The notes under the pieces were generated by a model. The model ran no database searches and was not told the origin of the DNA. It saw only the letters and a list, made by a program, of their open reading frames with translations. A DNA stretch of 64,000 bases from Verrucosispora sp. WMMD573 (lineage in GTDB: Bacteria > Actinomycetota > Actinomycetes > Mycobacteriales > Micromonosporaceae), in assembly GCF_027497175.1 (NCBI RefSeq), contig NZ_CP114901.1:6138001-6202000 (forward strand), given 5' to 3'. This document shows, piece after piece, positions 36,963 to 43,896 of this stretch; within the stretch, counting starts at the first letter, position 1, and each line of letters opens with the position of its first letter. Position numbers and translations under genes: made by a program.

Positions 36963-38216
36963 TCAGCAGCCGATGGTCCAGTGGTTGGGGGCGGTCTGGC
37001 GCAGGGTGGTGGTGTAGAAGGTGTTGTAGAGGCCCATCCGCTGGTTGGAGCCGTTGGCGTAGGCGTAGCCGCCGGAGTGGTAGGCGCGGCCGGCGGCGAC
37101 GTGGGCGTAGTTGCTGGCGGTGACGCAGGTCGGGGTGCTGGTCGGGGTCGGGGTCGGGCTCGCGGTCGGGGTGGGTGACGCGGTCGGGGTCGGGCTGGTC
37201 GTGGGGCTCGCGGTCGGGGTCGGGGTCGGGGTCGCGCCGCCGTTCAGGCCGAAGAAGAGCGCGTCGTGGTACGTCGAGCAGATGGTGTCCAGGAAGTACG
37301 CGGCGGCGGTACCGCACTGGTCCGCGCCCGAGCCCGGGTCGACGGGGGTGCCGTGCCCCATGCCGGAGACCCGGTGCACCCGGACCACATCGTTGCCGTA
37401 GACCTCGACGCTGGTGCCGGCCGGCAGTTGCCGGGTACTGGTGGGCGTCTGCGAGACACCGAGCACGTTGGTCCACTGGTCGCGGGACTCGGTGGCGTTG
37501 GCCGTCGCCACCGTGTAGTCGCTGGTGCCGTGCCAGATGGCCACCTTCGGGCGGGCGCCGGAGTAGCCGGGGTAGGCGTTGCGGACGAGGTCGCCCCACT
37601 GCGCGGGGGTCTTGTCCACACCCGGGCTCATGCAGGAGAACGCGTTGATCATGCTGGTGGCGCAGCGGTGCGGCAGCCCGGCGATGATCGAGCCACCGGC
37701 GAAGACGTCCGGGTAGGTGGCGAGCATCGCGGCGCTCATCGCTCCGCCGCCCGACAGCCCGCTGACGTACACCCGGTTGGCGGCCGTGCCGTACGCCGAC
37801 TTGGCGTGGTCGACCATCTGCTTGATGGAGAGCGCCTCGCCCTGCCCCCGCGCCGTGTCGCCGGTCTCGAACCAGTTGAAGCAGGAGCTGGAGTTGTTGG
37901 CCGAACGTTGCTCGGGCACGATCAGCGCGAACCGCCACTGGTCGGCGTACTTCCTCCAGCCGGAGTTGGCGAAGTAGCCGCTGGCGTTCTGGGCGCAGCC
38001 GTGCAGCAGCACCACGGCCGGGGCGCCGGAGGGCAGGTTGTCCGGCCGGTACGCGTACATGGCGAGGTTGCCGGGGTTGGAGCCGAAGCCGGTGACCTGG
38101 GTGAGGGACGCGGCCTGGGCGGGCGCGGCGACGGCCACCAGGGCGGTGGCGGCCAGGGCCAGCCCGGCCAGCGCACCGGCGAGCCGGGTACGGGTGCGGC
38201 GCACGAGAGCCTCCAT
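36963..38216 (-). CDS. Secreted PHB-depolymerase-type esterase
   Basis: An extracellular alpha/beta hydrolase of the polyhydroxybutyrate depolymerase/feruloyl esterase family, 417 residues. A Tat/Sec-like signal (RRTRTRLAGALAGLALAAT) ends in APAQAA. The catalytic domain has oxyanion LLHGCAQNASGY, nucleophile VSGLSGGGAMSA, Asp in HGTSDYTVA and His in SGMGHGTPVD. A PTPTPTAS linker (about 33 residues) leads to a ~55-residue C-terminal module starting CVTASNYAHVAAGRAYHSGG and ending in a Cys, probably a substrate-binding or disulfide-closed domain. Start chosen at ATG 38216; GTG 38237 is possible. Confidence 0.9.
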   Translation of the reverse strand: MEALVRRTRTRLAGALAGLALAATALVAVAAPAQAASLTQVTGFGSNPGNLAMYAYRPDNLPSGAPAVVLLHGCAQNASGYFANSGWRKYADQWRFALIVPEQRSANNSSSCFNWFETGDTARGQGEALSIKQMVDHAKSAYGTAANRVYVSGLSGGGAMSAAMLATYPDVFAGGSIIAGLPHRCATSMINAFSCMSPGVDKTPAQWGDLVRNAYPGYSGARPKVAIWHGTSDYTVATANATESRDQWTNVLGVSQTPTSTRQLPAGTSVEVYGNDVVRVHRVSGMGHGTPVDPGSGADQCGTAAAYFLDTICSTYHDALFFGLNGGATPTPTPTASPTTSPTPTASPTPTASPTPTPTSTPTCVTASNYAHVAAGRAYHSGGYAYANGSNQRMGLYNTFYTTTLRQTAPNHWTIGC

Positions 38217-38372
38217 GGTTGTGAGCTGGATCACCAATGATTGCCGCGACGTTACGCAGTCGTGTCACACCGATGACATGGTGGCCGTGCACACATTCGT
38301 CGATGTCCGGGTGTGGCGGAGCGGGCCGACGCCTACCTGCCGGGTCTGACCGGCGTGTCCCGGTGCGGTTGG

Positions 38373-38378
38373 TAACGT
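38373..38378 (+). promoter_or_regulatory. Leaderless-type -10 box (TAACGT)
   Basis: TAACGT is followed by 7 bases and the GTG at 38386. Confidence 0.55.
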
Positions 38379-38385
38379 CCGCTAG

Positions 38386-40206
38386 GTGCCCACCTCCCCG
38401 TCCGTGGCGTCCGCGCCCGCCTCACCGTCGCCGTCACGGATCACTAGCGACCGCCGCGCCGACCTGACCGTGGCGCTTGTCGCGTTGGCACTCGCCGTCT
38501 GGGTGACCAGCGGGCTGTGGATCGACCCGAACGGGCGGGCGATCACCGTCAACTCCAGCGACCAGGCGCTGTTCGAATGGTTGCTGGCCTTCGGCGGGCA
38601 CGCGCTGACCCATGGCGACAACCCGCTCTTCACCTATCTGATCAACGTCCCGGACGGGGTCAACCTCGCGGTCAACACCTCGATCACGGTGTACGCGGCG
38701 GTCTTTGCCCCGCTGACGTACCTGATCGGCCCGTCGGCCACCTTCCTGGTGATCCTCACCCTCAACCTGGCCGCCACCGCGGTCGCCTGGTACTGGCTGC
38801 TCTCCCGGCACCTGGTCCGCAGCCCGCTCGCCGCCGCCGTCGGCGGACTGTTCATCGGCTTCTCCCCCGGGATGGTCTCGCACGCGAACGCCCACCTGAA
38901 CTGGACCGCCGGCTGGCTGGTGCCACTGCTGGTGTGGCGGCTGTTCGCGCTGCGCCGGCCGGGTCACTGGCTGCGCGACGGCGTCATCCTCGGCGTACTC
39001 GTCGCGGTCGCCTTCTCGATCGCCGCCGAAGGACTCTTCTTCACCGCGCTGGCGCTCGGTCTCTTCGTCGCCGTCTGGGCCCTGCATCCGGCCAACCGGG
39101 CCGAGGCACGCGCCGTCCTGCCCTCGTTCCTGCGCGGGCTCGCGGTGACCGCGGTGGTCGCCGGGGTGCTGCTGTCCTACCCGCTGTGGCTGCACTTCGC
39201 CGGGCCGCAACGATTCCACGGCACCGGCTTCGACGCAGTGATCCACTCCGAGGACATCGCCGCGTACGCCGCGTATCCACGCCGCTCACTGGGCGGCGAG
39301 GCCGGGTTCGGCACCTCGCTGGCGCCGAACCCCACCGAGGAGAACTCCTTCTTCGGGCTGCCACTGCTGGTGCTCGCCGTCGGCTGTTTCGTGCTGCTGT
39401 GGCGCGGCGGTGACACACGTCGACGGGCCACCCTGTGGGCCCTCGGGATCGTCGCGGTGGTGTTCACCGCGCTCTCCTTCGGGCCGGTCGCCAAGGTCGA
39501 CGGCCAGCGCACCGACCTGCCGATGCCCTTCGACCTGCTCGGGCACCTGCCGGTGGTGAACGCCGCGCTGCCCGCCCGGTTCGCGCTGGTGGTGACGCCG
39601 GTGATCGGCCTGCTGCTGGCGTACGCGGTGGACCAGCTACGCCGACGCCCGCCGTCGCGCCCGGCGGCAGTGGCCTGGACGGTCGGCTTCGCGGTGGCCC
39701 TGGTGCCGCTGCTCCCCACTCCCCTGCTGACCAGCGAACGTGAGCCGATCCCCCGCTTCATCACCTCCGGCGCCTGGCGGGACTACGTCTCCCCGGGCGG
39801 GGTGCTGACTCCGGCACCGCTCACCCTTGACGTCTACCCCGACGGCCAGCGCTGGCAGGCGTACGCGCTGGCGCACCGGCAGGGCGAGTTCGCCATCCCG
39901 TCCGGTTTCTTCCTCGGCCCCGGCGGCCCCGACGACCGGGGGCGCATCGGCCCGGTGCCGCGCCCGTTCGGCGCGCTGCTGGACCAGGCCGCCCGCAGCG
40001 GTCTACCGCCGATCGTCACCGAGGGCACCCGCGAGGAGGTCCGGGCCGACCTGGAGCACTGGCGGATCGAGACGGTGGTGCTCGCCGACCAGGTGCACGG
40101 CGCCAAATGGCCGGTCGACGAGGAGGCCATCCGTCGCACCCTGGTCCTGCTCTTCGGCGAACCGGAGCGGGTCGAGGACGCCTGGGTATGGCAGGTCCGG
40201 CGGTGA
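38386..40206 (+). CDS. Multipass membrane protein, GT-C glycosyltransferase-like
   Basis: 606 residues with about 11 transmembrane segments up to residue ~450, then a soluble C-terminal part of ~150 residues. The first periplasmic loop contains SSDQALFEWLL and LFTYLINVPDGVNLAVNTS, in the place where GT-C enzymes keep acidic catalytic residues; PAEGLFFTAL-type helices follow. The layout resembles polyprenyl-phosphate-sugar-dependent transferases but no family-defining motif is certain. Likely role is in cell-envelope glycan assembly (inferred). Confidence 0.7.
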   Translation: MPTSPSVASAPASPSPSRITSDRRADLTVALVALALAVWVTSGLWIDPNGRAITVNSSDQALFEWLLAFGGHALTHGDNPLFTYLINVPDGVNLAVNTSITVYAAVFAPLTYLIGPSATFLVILTLNLAATAVAWYWLLSRHLVRSPLAAAVGGLFIGFSPGMVSHANAHLNWTAGWLVPLLVWRLFALRRPGHWLRDGVILGVLVAVAFSIAAEGLFFTALALGLFVAVWALHPANRAEARAVLPSFLRGLAVTAVVAGVLLSYPLWLHFAGPQRFHGTGFDAVIHSEDIAAYAAYPRRSLGGEAGFGTSLAPNPTEENSFFGLPLLVLAVGCFVLLWRGGDTRRRATLWALGIVAVVFTALSFGPVAKVDGQRTDLPMPFDLLGHLPVVNAALPARFALVVTPVIGLLLAYAVDQLRRRPPSRPAAVAWTVGFAVALVPLLPTPLLTSEREPIPRFITSGAWRDYVSPGGVLTPAPLTLDVYPDGQRWQAYALAHRQGEFAIPSGFFLGPGGPDDRGRIGPVPRPFGALLDQAARSGLPPIVTEGTREEVRADLEHWRIETVVLADQVHGAKWPVDEEAIRRTLVLLFGEPERVEDAWVWQVRR

Positions 40207-40241
40207 GCCGGCTCACCGCCGGTGACCAGCGGGTACGGGTC

Positions 40242-40247
40242 TAGGCT
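40242..40247 (+). promoter_or_regulatory. Leaderless-type -10 box (TAGGCT)
   Basis: TAGGCT is followed by 6 bases and the GTG at 40254. Confidence 0.6.
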
Positions 40248-40253
40248 GGACAC

Positions 40254-40898
40254 GTGACCGTGACGACCTCCGGCCTGACGGCCGTACGCGCCGGTGTCCT
40301 CGACTATGCCGCCGCCTGGGACGAGCAGCGTCGCCTGCACGAGGCGGTGGTCAGCGGCGGACAGGGTGACACCGTGCTGCTGCTGGAGCACCCGAGCGTG
40401 TACACCGCCGGCAAGCGCACCGAACCGTGGGACCGCCCGGTCGACGGCACCCCGGTGATCGACGTGGACCGCGGCGGCAAAATCACCTGGCACGGCCCGG
40501 GCCAGTTGGTGGGCTACCCGATCGTGCGTCTGCCCGACCCGGTCGACGTGGTCGCGTACGTCCGGCGGGTCGAGCAACTGCTGATCGACGTGTGCGCCGA
40601 GTTCGACCTGGCCGCAGGCCGGGTCGAGGGACGCAGCGGGGTGTGGGTTCCGGCCGACGAGCGGGGCCCCGAGCGCAAGGTCGCGGCGATCGGCATCCGG
40701 GTAGCCCGAGGCGTCACCCTGCACGGCTTCTCCATCAACTGCGACTGCGACCTGGCGCACTTCGACCGGATCGTGCCGTGCGGCATCCGCGACGCCGGCG
40801 TCACCTCGCTCACCGCCGAGCTCGGCCGCCCCATCACCGTCGCCGACGTCCTCCCCGCAGTCGAACGCCACCTCCCCACCCTCCTCCCCACCCCCTAA
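40254..40898 (+). CDS. lipB: Octanoyltransferase
   Basis: Moves octanoyl groups from acyl carrier protein to lipoyl domains, first step of de novo lipoylation. 214 residues. The motif [17 protein letters not shown] lies near residue 75, the catalytic Lys in KVAAIGIRV and the acyl-accepting Cys in [15 protein letters not shown]. The C-terminal ~10 codons lie in the C-rich tract that continues to palindrome copy 5. lipA lies beyond the convergent aspS gene; in M. tuberculosis lipB and lipA are adjacent, so aspS is an insertion. Confidence 0.96.
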   Translation: MTVTTSGLTAVRAGVLDYAAAWDEQRRLHEAVVSGGQGDTVLLLEHPSVYTAGKRTEPWDRPVDGTPVIDVDRGGKITWHGPGQLVGYPIVRLPDPVDVVAYVRRVEQLLIDVCAEFDLAAGRVEGRSGVWVPADERGPERKVAAIGIRVARGVTLHGFSINCDCDLAHFDRIVPCGIRDAGVTSLTAELGRPITVADVLPAVERHLPTLLPTP

Positions 40899-40936
40899 AC
40901 CCCCTCCCACACGTCCAGCCCACGCTCCAGCCCCGC

Positions 40937-40999
40937 GTTGATCAAGAAGTTTGCGTCGACTTCGCCGGCGCGGATCCCGACGCAAACTTCTTGGTCAAC
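40937..40999. repeat. 63-bp TTGATCAAGA palindrome (copy 5)
   Basis: Arms of 22 bp (40937-40958 and 40978-40999), one mismatch, between convergent lipB and aspS. Core altered to GTTGATCAAGAAG. A C-rich left flank and GGGGGCGGGGG right flank are present. Confidence 0.92.
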
Positions 41000-41031
41000 T
41001 TGGGCGGAGGGTGTGGGGGCGGGGGTTGGGT

Positions 41032-42318
41032 TTAGGGGGCTAGGCGGTGGAGGTCGCGGGGGAAGGGGGTCACCTCGCGGATGTTGGAAGCGCCGGTGAG
41101 GCGGGCGACCAGGCGTTCCAGGCCGATGGCGAAGCCGCCGTGCGGTGGCATGCCGTGACGGAACGCGTCGACGTAGCCGGCGTACGGTTCCACCGGCTCC
41201 CCCCGGTCGGCCAGCGCGGCCAGATAGTCGACGTGCCGGTGCAGTCGCTGGCCACCGGTGACCAGTTCGAGCCCCCGGAACAGCAGGTCGAAGCCGTTGG
41301 AGTAGCCCGGCCGCGCCGGGTCCGGATGGGTGTAGAACGGCCGCTTCGCCATCGGGTATCCGGTGACGAAGAGGAATTCCGACCCGTGCTCGCGCCGGGC
41401 CCACTCCCCCAGCGCCCGTTCGTGCGCCGGGGCGAGGTCCGGTTCGTCGGCAGGGGCGTTGGCGATCCGCAGCGCGTCGGTGAAGTGCACCGCCGGGATC
41501 TGCGCGGGCACCGGTGGTGGCGTGACACCGAGGGTGGCCAACGCGACGGCGGCCCGGTCACCGACCGAGTCGAGCATCCCGGCGAGGGTGTCCCGCAGTA
41601 CCGTCATCATGTCCCGATGGTCGGTGACGAAGCCCAGCTCGACATCGAGCGAGGTGTACTGCGCCAGGTGCCGCACGGTGTCGTGTGGCTCGGCCCGGAA
41701 CACCGGCCCGACCTCGTAGACGCGCTCGAAAACGCCGACCATGAGCTGCTTGTAGAACTGTGGCGACTGGGCCAGGTACGCGGGCCGACCGAACCAGTCC
41801 AGGGCGAAGACGTTCGCCCCGCTCTCCGTGGCGGACGCGACCACCTTCGGTGTGTGGATCTCCACGAATCGGCGGGCGTCCAGCGCGGCCCGGAAACCGG
41901 CCACCGCCGCCGCCGAGATCCGCAACGCGGCCGATCGGGTCGGGTGACGCAGGGCGACCGGGGCGTGGTCCAGCTGGGTCGGCAGGGTGGCGGCCAGCTC
42001 GGGTCGGTAGAGGTCGAACGGGGGCGGCACAGCGGGCGGGCCGAGCGGTCGTACCGTCGGGTTGGTCAGCTCCAACCCACCGGGCGCCGCCGCGTTGGTG
42101 ACCACGGTGGCCACCACCTCGACGACGGTCTCCTCGGGTAGCGCCGCCACCTCGGCACGCACCGCGGGGTCGGTGACGACCACCTGGGCGAGGCCGGCGG
42201 CGTCCCGGACGATCAGGAAGGCCACCGACTTGAGCAGGCGGCGGCGGTGGACCCAGCCGGCGATCCGGACGGTACGCCCGGTGTACGGCGTGAGCTGGTC
42301 GGACAGGATGCGTTGCAT
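41032..42318 (-). CDS. aspS: Archaeal/eukaryotic-type aspartyl-tRNA synthetase
   Basis: Class IIb synthetase of 428 residues, far shorter than the ~590-residue bacterial AspRS and without its GAD insertion. An OB-fold anticodon domain comes first (GRTVRIAGWVHRRRLLKS). The catalytic domain has FRAEPHDTVRHLAQYTS (motif 2), GGFAIGLERLVARL (motif 3) and the C-terminal PFPRDLHRLAP typical of archaeal AspRS. It may be non-discriminating (charging tRNA-Asn too, for the amidotransferase route) or a second, inducible enzyme. The ATG at 42318 has GGAGG five bases upstream, which can be masked by the T-box leader. It sits between lipB and lipA, so it is an insertion into conserved order. Confidence 0.93.
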   Translation of the reverse strand: MQRILSDQLTPYTGRTVRIAGWVHRRRLLKSVAFLIVRDAAGLAQVVVTDPAVRAEVAALPEETVVEVVATVVTNAAAPGGLELTNPTVRPLGPPAVPPPFDLYRPELAATLPTQLDHAPVALRHPTRSAALRISAAAVAGFRAALDARRFVEIHTPKVVASATESGANVFALDWFGRPAYLAQSPQFYKQLMVGVFERVYEVGPVFRAEPHDTVRHLAQYTSLDVELGFVTDHRDMMTVLRDTLAGMLDSVGDRAAVALATLGVTPPPVPAQIPAVHFTDALRIANAPADEPDLAPAHERALGEWARREHGSEFLFVTGYPMAKRPFYTHPDPARPGYSNGFDLLFRGLELVTGGQRLHRHVDYLAALADRGEPVEPYAGYVDAFRHGMPPHGGFAIGLERLVARLTGASNIREVTPFPRDLHRLAP

Positions 42319-42631
42319 GGCTACCTCCTCGATCAGTCGCAACGCGATCCCCGGGAGGTGTGGGCGAGCGGGAACCTCGCGGTGCCACCACACCTTCGCT
42401 CCCGTCGAGACGGGAGCCTCGTTCGTCGCCTTTTGACCGGGGCCAGCCGGGCGGGGTCTACTGGGCGCGGATGCCGGCTCGCCCCCGCTGCACCAGGGCC
42501 GTCACCGCACGCTGTTCTTCCCGCAGCTCGGGAGGGTCTTCGCGGCCCCGGCGCCAGACCGCCTCGCAGCAACCGGCGGCTCTCTTCAACTGGCGGATCG
42601 GTGCCCTACTCGGCTCCGTCGTCGCTTCGTG
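42319..42631 (-). ncRNA. T-box riboswitch leader (Asp, translational type) of aspS
   Basis: Read on the minus strand, all T-box parts are present. Stem I base GGAG/CTCC (42617-42614 with 42534-42531) and the AGTA side of the specifier loop (42610-42607). The specifier GAC (42538-42536) sits after GAA. Stem CGCCAG/CTGGCG, an AGAGA bulge (42585-42581), and GCCGCC/GGCGGT close on the loop GGTTGCTGCGA (42574-42564). Stem III is GCTCCCGTC/GACGGGAGC (42417-42398). The T-box TGGCACCGCG lies at 42387-42378. TGGC matches the GCCA end of tRNA-Asp/Asn (G73). AGGTGTGG/CCACACCT makes the antisequestrator, while ACCTCC (42359-42354) can instead pair with the ribosome site GGAGGT (42328-42323). Confidence 0.93.
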
Positions 42632-42637
42632 CCGGGC

Positions 42638-42643
42638 ACGCTA
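42638..42643 (-). promoter_or_regulatory. -10 box (TAGCGT) for the T-box leader
   Basis: TAGCGT on the minus strand would start transcription near 42631, giving a leader of about 310 bases. Confidence 0.45.
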
Positions 42644-42756
42644 ACATCCGATCGCGTCGTCCTGTTACGTGTTTCTTGCGGCTTCGGTGTCCGGCGTCAC
42701 AGGATTTCCGGGGTGACGGCCGTCGCCCGCTGTTCATCGACCGCCGCCGTCCGGCG

Positions 42757-42762
42757 TAGGCT
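42757..42762 (+). promoter_or_regulatory. Leaderless-type -10 box (TAGGCT)
   Basis: TAGGCT is followed by 6 bases and the GTG at 42769. Confidence 0.6.
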
Positions 42763-42768
42763 CGTTTT

Positions 42769-43761
42769 GTGACGATCGAGCACTCCGCGCCGACGACCGG
42801 CCAGGCCGCGAGTACCGCGACGCCCGCCCCCGAGGGGCGGCGACTGCTGCGGATCGAGGCACGCAACGCCGAGACGCCGATCGAGCGCAAACCTCCGTGG
42901 ATCAAGGTCAAGGCCAAGATGGGCCCCGAGTACACCCAGCTGCGTGGGCTGGTCGCCCGCGAAGGGCTGCACACCGTGTGCCAGGAGGCCGGCTGCCCCA
43001 ACATCTACGAATGTTGGGAGGACCGCGAGGCCACCTTCCTCATCGGCGGTGACCAGTGCACCCGCCGCTGCGACTTCTGCCAGATCGACACCGGCAAGCC
43101 GGCCGAGTTCGACGCCGACGAGCCACGCCGGGTTGCCGAGTCGGTGGTGTCGATGGGGCTGCGGTACGCCACCATCACCGGCGTGGCCCGCGACGACCTG
43201 CCCGACGGCGGCGCCTGGCTGTACGCCGAGACGGTGCGGCAGATCCACGCCCTGCAGCCCGGTTGCGGTGTCGAGCTGCTGATCCCCGACTTCAACGCGG
43301 TACCCGAGCAACTCGCCGAGGTCTTCGGTGCCAGGCCGGAGGTGCTCGCGCACAACGTGGAGACGGTCCCCCGGATCTTCAAGCGGATCCGGCCGGCCTT
43401 CCGCTACGAGCGGTCCCTGGACGTCATCTCGCAGGCACGCGCCGACGGTCTGGTCACCAAGAGCAACCTGATCCTGGGCATGGGCGAGGAGCGCTCGGAG
43501 ATCTCCCAGGCCCTACGCGACCTGCACGCCGCCGGCTGTGAGCTGATCACCATCACCCAGTACCTGCGTCCCTCTCCCCGGCACCACCCGGTGGAACGCT
43601 GGGTCAAGCCGGAGGAGTTCGTCGAGCTGCGTGAGGAGGCCGAGGAGATCGGCTTCGCCGGCGTGATGAGCGGCCCCCTGGTCCGCTCCTCCTACCGCGC
43701 CGGCCGCCTCTACCAGCAGGCCCTCGCCGCCCGCGAACCCGCAACCCTGGCCACCCACTAA
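42769..43761 (+). CDS. lipA: Lipoyl synthase
   Basis: Radical SAM enzyme inserting two sulfurs into protein-bound octanoyl chains. 330 residues. The auxiliary cluster is ligated by [12 protein letters not shown], the SAM cluster by CTRRCDFC, and the closing Ser by the C-terminal RSSYRAG. The family's [12 protein letters not shown] start region is present. It acts after lipB and serves the E2, GcvH and other lipoyl proteins. Its end is followed at once by a CCCCCG repeat and a palindrome. Confidence 0.97.
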   Translation: MTIEHSAPTTGQAASTATPAPEGRRLLRIEARNAETPIERKPPWIKVKAKMGPEYTQLRGLVAREGLHTVCQEAGCPNIYECWEDREATFLIGGDQCTRRCDFCQIDTGKPAEFDADEPRRVAESVVSMGLRYATITGVARDDLPDGGAWLYAETVRQIHALQPGCGVELLIPDFNAVPEQLAEVFGARPEVLAHNVETVPRIFKRIRPAFRYERSLDVISQARADGLVTKSNLILGMGEERSEISQALRDLHAAGCELITITQYLRPSPRHHPVERWVKPEEFVELREEAEEIGFAGVMSGPLVRSSYRAGRLYQQALAAREPATLATH

Positions 43762-43766
43762 CCCAC

Positions 43767-43810
43767 CGCCCCCGCCCCCGCCCCCGCCCCCGCCCCCGCC
43801 CCCGCCCCCG
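43767..43810. repeat. (CCCCCG)n microsatellite
   Basis: About seven copies of CCCCCG between lipA and palindrome copy 6. The opposite strand has repeated GGGGG runs and should form G-quadruplexes. Confidence 0.95.
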
Positions 43811-43881
43811 GCGATCATGCAGTTGTGGTCGTTGTTCTGCGGCATGAAGGGCATATGTCCACGACCACGACTGCATGATCG
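43811..43881. repeat. 71-bp CGATCATGCA palindrome (copy 6)
   Basis: Arms of 21 bp (43812-43832 and 43861-43881), one mismatch, between convergent lipA and the LuxR-type gene. The loop is 28 bases, larger than in other copies; core CGATCATGCAGTTG. Confidence 0.88.
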
Positions 43882-43896
43882 GCGCAATTCGGGGCG

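Noticed and set aside
37120..37240. GGTCGGGGTCGGGG repeat as an intergenic microsatellite
   Set aside because: It encodes the PTPTPTAS linker of the secreted esterase in frame, a normal interdomain linker.
42360..42644. Plus-strand ORFs in the aspS leader region
   Set aside because: The sequence is fully explained by the T-box structure on the minus strand and the ORFs have no ribosome site.
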